Source: CAYUHK01 sp964475165
GTDB lineage: Bacteria; Verrucomicrobiota; Kiritimatiellia; JAAZAB01
Direction: 5' to 3'
Length of the DNA: 64,000 nt
Assembly: GCA_964475165.1 (NCBI GenBank)
Contig: CAYYVN010000001.1
Location: 124,001 to 188,000 of the forward strand
The notes under the pieces were generated by a model that did not search any database, was not told the origin of the DNA, and worked only from the letters and a program-made list of their open reading frames with translations. Shown piece after piece: positions 8,896 to 17,811 of this stretch; the first letter of the stretch is position 1, and each line of letters starts with the position of its first letter. A program made the translations under genes and the position numbers.

Positions 8896-9791
8896 TGGTC
8901 TTGCTGCTGGGAGGCCTCTGCTTGGCGGGCGGATGCGCTACCCCAAGCCTCAGCGTGCGCCCCGATGCCGAGCTGGAACGCAACACCTTGCTGGCCAGCG
9001 GGGCCTTGGCTGCCGGTGCGCCGGAAAAAGCAGCTTTATATTATCGCCAAGCGCTGGAGCGTGCTCGCCTGATAGATGATCCCCTGGCCATGGGCTGCCA
9101 GGCTTATAACTTAGCCGCTTGCTTGGCGCTCTTGCAGCGCGACGATGAAGCCAGGGCCTGGCTTGATGAAGCCGCGGCCGAATATGCGCGCGCGGCTGTT
9201 CAGCCTCCGGAGATCATCCTTTTACAAGCCCGCTTAGCGCGCCGCGGCGGACAGGTGGCCGCGGCCAGGGAGTTATTGCAATCTGGCTGGCGGCCTTTAC
9301 CAGCTAAGAATCCCTATCAGATTCAATACCAGATTTTAATCTCTGATTTGTTGTGTGTCCAAGGCGCTAGCGCCGCTGCCGCCCAGGCCTTGGCTGAGAT
9401 CCCCCCTAAAACTTTAGCCACTCTTGATCCTCTGGTGCAGGCCGATGCGGCCTGGGTTCACGCGCGCCTGGCCTTGCTGGCTCAAGAGCATCTCAGCGCC
9501 GCCGCCTGGCTGGATACGGCCGCCGCCCATCTGCAGCAGGCCGGTCAATTCGGCTCGATGGCCCAAGCGTTGGATGAAGCCGGCCAGGCCTATGAAGCAG
9601 CCGGCGCGGCGTCGTGCGCTGTAGATCGTTATTACCGGGCGGCGCGCAGTTTGCTTATGAGCGGCGCCACCACCCGCAGCGCTCAGATCATCGCTCACGC
9701 CATGCCGTTGGCCGAGCAGTCGGCTCAGGAGGATCTGCGGCAGAGATTGTCTCGCTTGCAGGCCGATCTTAAGGCGAGGCAGACGCCATAG
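8877..9791 (+). CDS. Lipoprotein with TPR-like helical repeats, linked to the Mla operon
   Basis: A 304-residue protein with a lipoprotein signal (MRRTGLMVLLLGGLCLAGGC, lipidated Cys at 20). The rest is Ala-rich and helical with repeats of the kind GALAAGAPEKAALYYRQALE and AAWLDTAAAHLQQAGQFG, which look like tetratricopeptide pairs. A strong GGGAGGAGGG ribosome site precedes the ATG inside the end of mlaD. It is the last gene of the operon and could be an outer- or inner-membrane partner of the MCE protein. It has no similarity I can see to MlaA or MlaC. Its last 23 bases overlap the convergent pseudopilin gene. Confidence 0.75.
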   Translation: MRRTGLMVLLLGGLCLAGGCATPSLSVRPDAELERNTLLASGALAAGAPEKAALYYRQALERARLIDDPLAMGCQAYNLAACLALLQRDDEARAWLDEAAAEYARAAVQPPEIILLQARLARRGGQVAAARELLQSGWRPLPAKNPYQIQYQILISDLLCVQGASAAAAQALAEIPPKTLATLDPLVQADAAWVHARLALLAQEHLSAAAWLDTAAAHLQQAGQFGSMAQALDEAGQAYEAAGAASCAVDRYYRAARSLLMSGATTRSAQIIAHAMPLAEQSAQEDLRQRLSRLQADLKARQTP

Positions 9792-10473
9792 GGCTTGGCG
9801 GCAGGCGGTGGCCGGCGGGGATTAAAGTTTCCATGGTGAGAGCCTGCGTGCCGTTCGGCAAATCCAAGAGCAACCAGACCCGCGCGGCCTGTGGCAGGCG
9901 GGAGTGCCCCTCCCAGGTGTTGGTCCAGGCCTGGCCATCATAAAGCTGGATTTGCATATCAATGATGGCTCGTGCCATGGTCAGCGGAGCAGCGCTCAGC
10001 TCAGCTCGCCATGGCTGGCGTTGGCATTGCAAGGCATAGCGCCCATCCTGCTCAGCCCGCAATGTGTAAGTCACCTCTTCAATACTGTAGCTGCGCCAAT
10101 CAGGAGCGCTTTCCGGCCGCGCGCTGAATAAACGCAAGCGCAGCTCGCTGGTCTGGTCGGTATTGAGGAAGAGCAAAAATGGATTGGTGCAGCCGCCGGG
10201 AATGAGGGAGCCCAGCAAGTCGTTCTGGAGTGCTTGCAGGGCATCTTCCACGGGCGCCAGGATATCAGCTTCGGTCATCTGCAAGCGCGTGCTATACAGC
10301 GTGGTGCTATGGATCATCAAGACGATGCCCACCAGCAGACCCGCCAGGGCCAGGGCCACCAGAAGCTCGATGAGGGTCAGGCCGCTAGCTGAGGCTGGCG
10401 CGCACGGCGCCCCATCCTGTCCGGGCATATCCGAGCAGCTGGGCTGGCGACGAGCGGAAAGGCGCCAATTCAT
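9769..10473 (-). CDS. Prepilin-type protein, GspJ-like minor pseudopilin
   Basis: A 234-residue protein with a class III signal: a 31-residue leader ending in Gly, then LTLIELLVALALAGLLVG with Glu at +5, as cleaved by PilD-type peptidases. The body resembles type II secretion minor pseudopilins of the GspJ/PulJ type (DILAPVEDALQALQNDLLGS, then a beta-rich domain with SYSIEEVTYTLR). It starts one base after the FHA gene's stop (TGAGATG), so the two are coupled. Its 3' end overlaps the convergent lipoprotein gene by 23 bases. GspJ is the closest family, but other minor pilins are possible. Confidence 0.75.
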   Translation of the reverse strand: MNWRLSARRQPSCSDMPGQDGAPCAPASASGLTLIELLVALALAGLLVGIVLMIHSTTLYSTRLQMTEADILAPVEDALQALQNDLLGSLIPGGCTNPFLLFLNTDQTSELRLRLFSARPESAPDWRSYSIEEVTYTLRAEQDGRYALQCQRQPWRAELSAAPLTMARAIIDMQIQLYDGQAWTNTWEGHSRLPQAARVWLLLDLPNGTQALTMETLIPAGHRLPPSPMASASP

Positions 10474-10474
10474 C

Positions 10475-10969
10475 TCATTGAAAGAGGACGTATAGGAAAA
10501 AGATGAGACCGGCCAGAACCAAAAAGCCGATCACGGTGAAAGCTATCATCCAGAGGCGGCGATTATCACGGCTGCGCGCCCCAAAGGGCGAGACGCTAGC
10601 AAAGGATTTCGGAGCGATCACCGCTGGCGCCGCATCCACTATCACATGCGTTTTGGTGGCTAAATCCGAAGAGATTTTCGAATTGGGCATATCAAACAAT
10701 AGCTCGGTGGATCCCACCTGGATGACCTGTTTGGGCTGAAGTTCGACTTCGGTGACGCGCTCAAAATTCACTTGGGTACCATTGGTGGAATTGAGATCAT
10801 GCAGGATGTAACGGTTGCCGCGCCGGGCGATATAGCAATGTTGAGAGGAGGCCGCCCCATCATTGACGATAATATCGCAATTCGGGTGGCGCCCGAGCAC
10901 GGTGCGGTCCTTATTGATCTCAAACCGCTGGCCCTTCAATTCGCCTGACATACCAATGAGAAAAGCCAT
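10475..10969 (-). CDS. FHA-domain protein with C-terminal membrane anchor
   Basis: A 164-residue protein. Residues 1-95 form a forkhead-associated domain, which binds phosphothreonine peptides: VLGRHPNCDI, SSQHCYI, and LHDLNSTNGT are the GR, S-x-x-H and N-G signature positions. A linker follows, then one C-terminal membrane helix (LWMIAFTVIGFLVLAGLIFF), so the FHA domain should face the cytoplasm with an N-in tail anchor. It is coupled to the GspJ-like gene, suggesting a structural or regulatory role at an envelope machine. No kinase is in view. Confidence 0.88.
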   Translation of the reverse strand: MAFLIGMSGELKGQRFEINKDRTVLGRHPNCDIIVNDGAASSQHCYIARRGNRYILHDLNSTNGTQVNFERVTEVELQPKQVIQVGSTELLFDMPNSKISSDLATKTHVIVDAAPAVIAPKSFASVSPFGARSRDNRRLWMIAFTVIGFLVLAGLIFFLYVLFQ

Positions 10970-11071
10970 GCTATACCCTCATCCCCTTTCCCGCCGGGGT
11001 CTCTGGATCTTGCTTGCGCAAAAGATACCTTGCAGTATGTGGTGGCCGAAGAAAAAAGTCAAGGCATGACC

Positions 11072-12202
11072 TCAGGCCTTCAAGACCCGTTGTACACGGT
11101 TGCCCAGGACCGAAACTATTTCATGTGGAATGGTTTCCAGGCGGTTGGCTATGGCTTCGGCCGAATGGGGATCTTGCGGCCGGTCACTGATCAAGCAGGC
11201 TGCTGAGCCAAGCTCCGCCCCGCGCACATCGGTCAGATCAACCAGTGTAAAATCCATGCAGACCCTGCCGATGACCGGCGCCCGCTGTCCCTGAAAATCC
11301 ACCCAGCCGGCATTGGAACAGCGCCGGGAATAACCATCGGCATAGCCGATCGGCAAGATGCCCAAGCGTGTTTTGCGCCGCGCCACGAAGGTAGCGCCAT
11401 AGCCGCAGCTTTGGCCGCGCCGCAGCCATTTAGCGGCTACCAGAGGTGCTTCCAGTCGCAAGGCGGGGCGTAAGCCGTCGGCGCCGCGAAAGAGTTGGCT
11501 GCCGAACCCGTATAAGGCGCGGCCGGTTCTGACCATGTCCAAGCGGGCCGCTGGCAGATTGAAGATGGCCGCACTGTTGGCCATATGGCAGATAGGCCGC
11601 CCGTTAGTCCGGCCCAAATTATCCAGCAGGGATTTAAATGTGACCCATTGCTGGCGCGCATGCGTCAGGTCCGGCGCATCGGCCCAGGCAAAATGGCTAT
11701 AGAGGCCTTCGAGCTTGAGGCCCGGTGTTTTTTGACTGCGTTGAATAAGTTCCTGGGCCTCATCTATCCCACAGCCATTGCGCCCCATACCAGTATCGAT
11801 TTTGAGGTGGTATAGCGCTTTCCGGCGGCGGCGGCGCGCGGCCGCAGCCAGCATATCCAGTCCGGCCTGGCTGGTGACCGTGGCCCGCCAGCCGGCGGCC
11901 AGGATCAAATCAAGCTGCGCGCGCAGGGTTTTGGCCGGGGCGTATGCCTCCAGCGGGCGAAAGATAAGGATGGGTTTCCGGATGCCGGCCTGCTGTAACT
12001 CCTGGGCCTCGTTCAGGGTGGCGACAGCCCAACAGGCGACCTCCAGCCCCGCCAGCGCCCGGATGACCAGCGGTGCTCCATGGCCGTAAGCATTGGCCTT
12101 AACCACCGCGCAGACGCGAGCGCCTCGGCTTTTAGCCAGCACTATTCTGAAATTATGGCGTAGCGCCGCGCGGCTGATATAAGCTTTGATTAAACTGGAC
12201 AT
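11072..12202 (-). CDS. alr: Alanine racemase
   Basis: PLP enzyme that makes D-alanine for peptidoglycan. The 376-residue protein has the PLP lysine in VVKANAYGHG (K35), the catalytic tyrosine region CGYGATF, RLGILPIGYADGYSR and the C-terminal RVCMDFTLVDLT and EIVSVLGNRVQR. All are standard for Alr and at normal spacing. It lies between an FHA protein gene and a zinc-finger-like hypothetical on the same strand and could be co-transcribed with either. Confidence 0.95.
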   Translation of the reverse strand: MSSLIKAYISRAALRHNFRIVLAKSRGARVCAVVKANAYGHGAPLVIRALAGLEVACWAVATLNEAQELQQAGIRKPILIFRPLEAYAPAKTLRAQLDLILAAGWRATVTSQAGLDMLAAAARRRRRKALYHLKIDTGMGRNGCGIDEAQELIQRSQKTPGLKLEGLYSHFAWADAPDLTHARQQWVTFKSLLDNLGRTNGRPICHMANSAAIFNLPAARLDMVRTGRALYGFGSQLFRGADGLRPALRLEAPLVAAKWLRRGQSCGYGATFVARRKTRLGILPIGYADGYSRRCSNAGWVDFQGQRAPVIGRVCMDFTLVDLTDVRGAELGSAACLISDRPQDPHSAEAIANRLETIPHEIVSVLGNRVQRVLKA

Positions 12203-12237
12203 GGCCCTTGCATACTAATTTTTTGATGAGAGCGCCT

Positions 12238-13659
12238 TCAAGTTAAATCAGCCGATGCCGCGGTCATCCGCGGCTGAATGGATGGGGATGCCTGGGGCTG
12301 GCGCGGCGCGGGCTGTTGCGGCACAGCCAGTTTGCCATCCATGAACTCAATGATGTGGCCTTTATCTATGAGCCAGCGTAAGTGGTTGATGAGTTGGGCC
12401 ACTGGCGGACCCTCGGGCGCGCTCGCGCCTTGCAAGGCAGCTACTAGGTCGGCCCGGCTGAGGCCCGGATGCGCTTCCAGGTGTTCCAGGATGCGTCTGA
12501 TATCAGCTAAAGCTTGGGCGGCGGCCATGGGTTGCGGACGAATGGCTGTGATGAAGGAGCTTTTGGGAGCCGTTTTGAAAGTATGCAACCCATAGGAACG
12601 AAAGGCCGCCTGCAGAGCCATGGCCATCTTGATCGGGAAACGACTTTCCCGATACCAGGCTTGTTGAATGATCTGTTTGAGGGTGGGATCTTCTATTTGG
12701 CGGCTGAGCGGGCCCGCGATGACAAAGCGTTTTCCCTGGCGGATCAAGGTTGGCGCCTGCTGTTCACGGAAATGGAGCTCGGCTTCCGCGCGCCGGTTGA
12801 AAATCTGCGCGCTAGCATCCGGCTGCCGCGGCCGATAGATCATCTGTTGGCAAAGGGCCTGTTTCCATTGCTCGATGGCCGCCGGATCGGTATCGTTGAT
12901 GATTTTGGCGCGGTATTCCTCGAGTGGCAGACTGGCGAAGCGGGTCCGATGCATTTCCAACAGGCTATCGTTAAAGGCGTGATGATTGGGCGGCCCCAAT
13001 AAGGCGCCGCTTAAGCCGCAACGCGCCACACACATGAATTTACCCTTGGGCGGCTCGACCTGGATGGATTCCCCTTCGTAGAAGAGATCAAAATGCTTGG
13101 CCAAGCCATGCTGGATAACCTGCTCCGAGGAGAGGAATAGCAGCTGGCATTGTCGGCATTGATATAACTGATGGGCGCGGGGAGCTTGCGCAGCGAGTTC
13201 CAGTTTGACAGCATGATATTCTGGCCGGCTTAGAAACATGGCAGCTACATCCATTAGCGCATAGGCCCGGGCGGTTTTAGCGAGCAGGTTGGCTAACGGC
13301 TTGAGTCCGCGCCGTTCCGGAATAAAGCTGACGGTGAGCTCTAGACCCAGCTGGTTAGCTTGCGGCCGCTGCCCCCGCCTATGGTTCACTCCACTATCCG
13401 GGGTGGTGCGCGGCTGTCTGCGCGAACTATCCGCCGGCCGGCGCGCGGCTGGGTTAGCCCGACCATCGAAGCGTCTGCGGCCTGAGCGCGGCTGGGAGGC
13501 ATGCGGCCGAGCGCCTTCTGGGGAGGCCGTATAGGCGTGGGCCGGCTGGCGCGCCCAAGCCGGCCCAAACGCCAGATCGAGGAGCAGGGGCTGGGCCTGA
13601 CTCAGAGCACCTGGGTTGGTTTCAATGTCTTTTTGCCCTATGCTTGGCGCTGGTTTCAT
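12238..13659 (-). CDS. Conserved hypothetical protein with C2H2-like motif and winged-helix-like C terminus
   Basis: A 473-residue protein of unknown function. Residues 1-100 are low complexity (Pro, Arg, Ala). At about 165-192 there is a C-x2-C (C168, C171) followed by two His spaced as in a zinc finger (HGLAKHF). Next comes a conserved-looking block with MCVARCGLSGALLGPPNHH and MHRTRFASLPLEEYRAKI. The last ~75 residues (LSRADLVAAL through LRWLIDKGHIIEFMDGKLAVP) read like a winged helix. I have the impression of relatives in Verrucomicrobia-type genomes, but cannot check. It could bind nucleic acid. It sits 28 bases from tatA on the same strand. Confidence 0.6.
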   Translation of the reverse strand: MKPAPSIGQKDIETNPGALSQAQPLLLDLAFGPAWARQPAHAYTASPEGARPHASQPRSGRRRFDGRANPAARRPADSSRRQPRTTPDSGVNHRRGQRPQANQLGLELTVSFIPERRGLKPLANLLAKTARAYALMDVAAMFLSRPEYHAVKLELAAQAPRAHQLYQCRQCQLLFLSSEQVIQHGLAKHFDLFYEGESIQVEPPKGKFMCVARCGLSGALLGPPNHHAFNDSLLEMHRTRFASLPLEEYRAKIINDTDPAAIEQWKQALCQQMIYRPRQPDASAQIFNRRAEAELHFREQQAPTLIRQGKRFVIAGPLSRQIEDPTLKQIIQQAWYRESRFPIKMAMALQAAFRSYGLHTFKTAPKSSFITAIRPQPMAAAQALADIRRILEHLEAHPGLSRADLVAALQGASAPEGPPVAQLINHLRWLIDKGHIIEFMDGKLAVPQQPAPRQPQASPSIQPRMTAASADLT

Positions 13660-13687
13660 CGACGGCTTTCAATCCCCACCATCAGCT

Positions 13688-14008
13688 TCATCCTGATAAC
13701 TCACGCGACTGTTCAGCAATCGGATTCTCTTCCGCGGGAGCATCCTCTGGCCCGGCGGGCGGGAGCGTTGCATCGGGGCCCACGTGTTGTTCGGCGTCAG
13801 CCTCATTGGCGGGTGTATCGGGCGGAGGTGGCGTGGTGAAATCGCGGGTTAAGTTGCGCGCCGCCCGCCGGAATTCTTCCAAAGCCTGTCCCAGCGAGCG
13901 TGCGATCGAGGGCAGCCGCCGGGCACCGAAGAGCAGTAGGGCCACCAAGAGGATCAGCAGGATTTCCCCCGCTCCGATGGAACTACCCAAAAAAGCCAGA
14001 TGCATCAT
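13688..14008 (-). CDS. tatA: Twin-arginine translocase subunit TatA/TatE
   Basis: Small pore-forming subunit of the Tat system for export of folded proteins. The 106-residue protein has one short N-terminal helix with a Glu in front (GEILLILLVALLLFG), the invariant FG hinge, then the amphipathic helix LPSIARSLGQALEEFRRA and a Pro/Ala/Glu-rich tail. The Glu and FG pattern fits TatA rather than TatB. The ATG at 14008 is followed directly by another at 14005, and neither has a ribosome site I can see. No tatC is in the window. Confidence 0.85.
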   Translation of the reverse strand: MMHLAFLGSSIGAGEILLILLVALLLFGARRLPSIARSLGQALEEFRRAARNLTRDFTTPPPPDTPANEADAEQHVGPDATLPPAGPEDAPAEENPIAEQSRELSG

Positions 14009-14252
14009 GATGCTTTTTATTTTGGAGGCCGGCTTCAGTTTTGCTTTGCGCAGCCTGCGAGGGTGTGACGCATGGTCATCACAAGTCGTTCGGCCCCGCC
14101 CGCCTGCCGGTTGGCTTCATTGAGATCCCTGGTAAGAGGGCTGAAGCTCCGGCGCTTTGGCTCTGGCGGCAGAAGGCCTTAGCGACCCGCTGTAAATAGA
14201 TATAGAGCAGGGCCCGGCCCCCTGCAGGCGGCCCGCGGAAGCACCCTTCCGA

Positions 14253-14777
14253 CTATCTCTCAAAAAACACGAATTCGTCGCGCCGGTTCAGGCGCCAAGC
14301 TGATTCGTCATGCCCCGCATCCAGGGGAACTTCCTTGCCCAAACTCCGTGTTTGGATTGCGTCGCCATCAACGCCTAAACCAATCAGATAAGCGCGCGCT
14401 GCCAGGGCACGCCGCTCACCCAGAGCCAAGTTATATTCGGCGCTGCCGCGTTCATCGCAATGCCCTTCAATGATAACTCCGGCCTTGGGGTTTTGGTGCT
14501 TCAGGTAATCAGCCACCATCTCGAGCTTGAAGCGTTCCGCGGCCTGAATTTGAGCGCTATCGTAATCGAATAAGACGTTTTCCACTTGGATATCGGCCAG
14601 AATCTTCAAACTGCCCGGGCGCGGGCCAAACATGGCCTGTTCCGTATCGGTTTCGCCCAGGATGCCGCTCATGGTATCGTTGCTCAGGGCACTTCTCTTC
14701 TTACGGCAGCCGGTCGAAAAACACATTAGACCAGCCAGCAAGACAGTAAGAACCATAAATCCATAATGCTTTGCCAT
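14253..14777 (-). CDS. pal: Peptidoglycan-associated lipoprotein Pal
   Basis: Outer-membrane lipoprotein that ties the membrane to peptidoglycan as part of Tol-Pal. The 174-residue protein has a lipoprotein signal with FSTGC (Cys 24), a short linker, and an OmpA-like domain: NVLFDYDSAQI, then VIIEGHCDERGSAEYN and LGERRALAARAYL, which hold the diaminopimelate-binding residues. A GGGGGAGCG ribosome site precedes the ATG. It lies 26 bases downstream of tolB on the same strand, the usual tolB-pal order. TolQ, TolR and TolA are not in the window. Confidence 0.93.
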   Translation of the reverse strand: MAKHYGFMVLTVLLAGLMCFSTGCRKKRSALSNDTMSGILGETDTEQAMFGPRPGSLKILADIQVENVLFDYDSAQIQAAERFKLEMVADYLKHQNPKAGVIIEGHCDERGSAEYNLALGERRALAARAYLIGLGVDGDAIQTRSLGKEVPLDAGHDESAWRLNRRDEFVFFER

Positions 14778-14803
14778 GGCGCTCCCCCTTGTATGAATAC
14801 AGA

Positions 14804-16021
14804 TTATTTAGGAGACCAATCTGCCGCCGACCAATCCCCTGTGATGGCATCTGGTAGCAGACTTATACAAGAACGACTGATCATGTCAACGACAAAAATA
14901 CGCGAACGGTAATTCTGGACCCGAGTGCAGACCAGATGCCGTCCATCAGGGGCCCAGGAGGGATCTTCATAGCTGGCATCGGTGGGGGTGATTTGTTGGG
15001 TGGCTAGCGTGGTGGGATGCAGCACAAAAATTTGGAATATTTTACCCACCTGGCTGCTATAGGCAATGAACCCATTGGGCCCCCAGTCGGGGTCAACATT
15101 TTGTGATCCGGAGCTGGTAATGCGCCGTGGTTCACCGCCACTGCGATCCATAATATACAGCTGAGGAGCGCCGGAACGGTCGGAAACAAACACGATCTGG
15201 CTGCCATCCGGTGACCAGGAAGGGCTGGCTTCAGCGGCATGCCTGGTATAGGTGAGCCGGGTGAGACGCCGGCTGCTCAGCTCCATGATGAACAGATCGG
15301 GATTGCCGTCTTTGGAAAGCGTGAGAGCTACCTCGCGGCCATTGGGCGCCAGGGCCGCACAGGCATTCAAGCCGGGATAGCTGGCGATATTACGGCCCTG
15401 CCAGGAATCACCCTGTAGGGTGATCAGATAGACATCGGGGAATTGCGAGCGATAGGAGGTGTAAACCAGCTGCTGTCCATCGGGCCCCCATTTCGGCGTC
15501 AGGCTCAGGGTTTTATGGTTGGTTAACTGGCGCAGATTCTGGCCATCCGCATCGCACAGATAAAGTTCCTTGCTGGGCGCATGATGCCCCACCAGGACGA
15601 TGCGCGAGGATGCCATTCCCGGGCGACCGGTGAGCGCGAGGACGATTTCATCGGCCACTTTATGCGCCAGGCGCTGCGCGTTTTCCGCTTTATCTTTGAA
15701 AGTTTTGTGGAGATAGTGCTCGCGCGACATAGTATTATAAGCATCGCAGCGCACGATGATCTGCGCGCCACTCAACTCCACCTCACCGCGTAAGGCATAT
15801 TCAGCGCGCCCGACGGTGGCAATTTTGAAGTATTCCGAGCGGATCAAATCCGCTTCCAATGTCCGGCGAAACAGGGCCGCGGCCCCTTCATCCGCGCTCT
15901 TGAATAGGGCCATATCTAAGAGCGAAATCTCGTTCATGGGCTTAACAACGCGCACCTGCGCCGCCGCGCTCCAAGGCCCGCTTAAAAATACTGCCATTAA
16001 TAACATTCCCAGATGTTTCAT
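14804..16021 (-). CDS. tolB: Tol-Pal system periplasmic protein TolB
   Basis: Periplasmic beta-propeller that links the Tol proteins with Pal. The 405-residue protein has a Sec signal (cut near SAAAQ), an N-terminal alpha/beta domain (residues about 25-140), then PD40-type propeller blades: PKWGPDGQQLVYTS, SPSWSPDGSQIVFVSD, DPDWGPNGFIAYSS and DPSWAPDGRHLVCT among others. A GGGAG ribosome site precedes the ATG. Position next to pal confirms the call. Confidence 0.94.
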   Translation of the reverse strand: MKHLGMLLMAVFLSGPWSAAAQVRVVKPMNEISLLDMALFKSADEGAAALFRRTLEADLIRSEYFKIATVGRAEYALRGEVELSGAQIIVRCDAYNTMSREHYLHKTFKDKAENAQRLAHKVADEIVLALTGRPGMASSRIVLVGHHAPSKELYLCDADGQNLRQLTNHKTLSLTPKWGPDGQQLVYTSYRSQFPDVYLITLQGDSWQGRNIASYPGLNACAALAPNGREVALTLSKDGNPDLFIMELSSRRLTRLTYTRHAAEASPSWSPDGSQIVFVSDRSGAPQLYIMDRSGGEPRRITSSGSQNVDPDWGPNGFIAYSSQVGKIFQIFVLHPTTLATQQITPTDASYEDPSWAPDGRHLVCTRVQNYRSRIFVVDMISRSCISLLPDAITGDWSAADWSPK

Positions 16022-16071
16022 GCTGCACTCCCTGCGCCGCGGCCCTGGTCCATACGCCAGGGATATTCGCG

Positions 16072-16536
16072 CTAGCGATCTGTTCTTTTGAGGTGTTTCA
16101 AGCGTCGGCGATATTCCCGAGCTCCGTAATAATGCTTACCGGAAAAACGGTGCCACATACGATAAAAGAGAAAATAAGACCAGGGCTGATGCCGATTCCC
16201 AATTTGATCCATGGCCAAGTGCGTTCCGAACCCAATCAGCAGACCCAGCAGGGCCGGCTTCCAATCGATCAACCACAAGAGCACCAGCATCACCAGGATC
16301 CATTCCCAAGCATGCAAGAAGATATAGATGTTTTCGAATAAGCCAGTCTCAAAGACGGCTATCAAATGGCGCCAACGGATGCGCCGACCGTATTGCAGGC
16401 TGTAATCCAGCACATGATCCAAGTCCACGAAAACACCCGCCAAAAAACAAGCCCCCGCGGCGGCGGCGGAACGCAGCCATAGCCAGACCAGCCCACTGAC
16501 GATCAAGGAGGCGATGGCATGATGGGGCAGTTTCAT
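16072..16536 (-). CDS. YdjM-like (DUF457-type) inner-membrane predicted metal-dependent hydrolase
   Basis: A 154-residue multi-helix membrane protein. It opens with MKLPHHAIASLIVSGLVWLW and has FLAGVFVDLDHVLDY and GFGTHLAMDQIGN, the His/Asp pattern of the YdjM family. Members are predicted hydrolases and function is unproven. The start at 16536 is preferred to an upstream ATG at 16578 because GAGG stands about ten bases ahead and the family begins this way. It precedes tolB by 50 bases on the same strand. Confidence 0.72.
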   Translation of the reverse strand: MKLPHHAIASLIVSGLVWLWLRSAAAAGACFLAGVFVDLDHVLDYSLQYGRRIRWRHLIAVFETGLFENIYIFLHAWEWILVMLVLLWLIDWKPALLGLLIGFGTHLAMDQIGNRHQPWSYFLFYRMWHRFSGKHYYGAREYRRRLKHLKRTDR

Positions 16537-16932
16537 AAACGAATCCTCAAATATAACTGGCGGCCATTGAAAAGACAAGGTCCTAGCTGGGTCTGGCTCT
16601 CGGGCGCATTTGTATCGCCGCAGAACCCCTCGCTGGCATCGGTGGGCCTTTTGCTCAGCGCCCCGGCAAGCCCTTGATGCCGACCTTGGCCAGCCCCTGC
16701 GTGGCCGGACTGGGTGCGAAATGGGAGCCGCCTGTTTTTCATCCTTCGGGTTAACTTTCCGCGCTGGCGCGCTTGACCAGCCAGCCTAAATATATGAAAA
16801 TAGCCGTCCAAAGACAGGTTGCTAAGGTTTAGCCCGCTCAGCCGATCCGGATGATGGAACAAACCCTTGTCCACGGCTGGCTGGCATATTTGGATTGGTC
16901 CAAGCATTAAGAGGCTGCGGCGCAGCAAGCTT
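16537..16932. other. Divergent intergenic region between the YdjM-like gene and uppP
   Basis: About 400 bases with no convincing gene. Both flanking genes read away from it, so it should hold promoters for both. A weak plus-strand pair TTGACC (16773-16778) and GAAAAT (16796-16801) with 17-base spacing is the best I can point to. Open frames here (for example on the minus strand at 16533-16928) have no ribosome site or recognisable content. Confidence 0.4.
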
Positions 16933-17754
16933 ATGGGTTACCAGGCAATATATTTGCAGTCCATAGCCTTGGCCATTCTGCAGGGACTGACGGAATTTCT
17001 GCCGATCAGCAGTTCGGGGCATTTAGTCATTGTGCGCGCTATTTTTGATTGGTCGGACGAAGGCGGCCTGCTATATGACACGCTCCTGCACGCCGGTAGT
17101 TTAGCAGCCTTACTCATCTATTTTTGGCGTGATTGGCTGGCGATTTTGCAAGGGTATGCCCAGCCGCGCGTGCGGAGCTTGAGCTGGCAGCGGCGCCTGC
17201 CCTGGCTGCTGCTGGTGGCCACCTTGCCCGTGGCCCTGGCCGGGCCGTTGCTCAAACCCTGGCTGGAGAGCGCTTTGGTTTTGCGTAATCCGCGGATGGT
17301 GGGCTTGAGCATGTTAGCGACGGCTGTGTTTTTCTGGTTGAGCGAGCGGCGTTTGGCGGCTGGGCGCGCGGCGCCGGAAGCCGGCGCGTTAGGTTTTCGG
17401 CAGGCCCTGATTATTGGCCTTTTACAGGTAGTAGCACTTTTGCCCGGGGCCTCTCGTTCGGGTTGGACCACGGGCGCTGGCATGTTATGCGGGCAAGCGC
17501 GCCCGGCGGCCATTCGCTTTGCATTCTGGATGGCTCTGCCAGCCATTGCCGGCGCGGTAATCTTGCAGAGCCGTGAACTTTGGGCGGCGCCGGCGGCCCA
17601 GATGGCGCCGCTGCCTTTGTTGCTGGGTTTTCTATTTAGTTTTCTGGCCAGCCTGGGGGCGATCCATTTTTGTCTTAAGTTTTTCCGGTCCCATACCCTG
17701 CGGGGCTTTGCCATTTATCTGGCCATAGCGGGGCTGTTGATCGTAGCTTTATAA
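16933..17754 (+). CDS. uppP: Undecaprenyl-diphosphatase
   Basis: Membrane enzyme that recycles undecaprenyl diphosphate for cell-wall synthesis; overproduction gives bacitracin resistance. From the chosen ATG it has 273 residues, normal for BacA/UppP. The two active-site motifs are present: LQGLTEFLPISSSGHLVI near the N terminus and PGASRSGWTTGAG in the second half. Eight or so membrane helices are evident. An upstream in-frame ATG (16867) would add 22 residues not typical of the family; neither start has a strong ribosome site. Confidence 0.93.
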   Translation: MGYQAIYLQSIALAILQGLTEFLPISSSGHLVIVRAIFDWSDEGGLLYDTLLHAGSLAALLIYFWRDWLAILQGYAQPRVRSLSWQRRLPWLLLVATLPVALAGPLLKPWLESALVLRNPRMVGLSMLATAVFFWLSERRLAAGRAAPEAGALGFRQALIIGLLQVVALLPGASRSGWTTGAGMLCGQARPAAIRFAFWMALPAIAGAVILQSRELWAAPAAQMAPLPLLLGFLFSFLASLGAIHFCLKFFRSHTLRGFAIYLAIAGLLIVAL

Positions 17755-17811
17755 GGTTTGAGCGCCCGGGGTACGGCCGGAGCTATCCGTGGCGCCATCA
17801 TTTTGTGCAGT

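Noticed and set aside
16533..16928. 131-codon minus-strand frame between the YdjM-like gene and uppP
   Set aside because: No ribosome site, no hydrophobic or family pattern, overlaps the likely promoter region.
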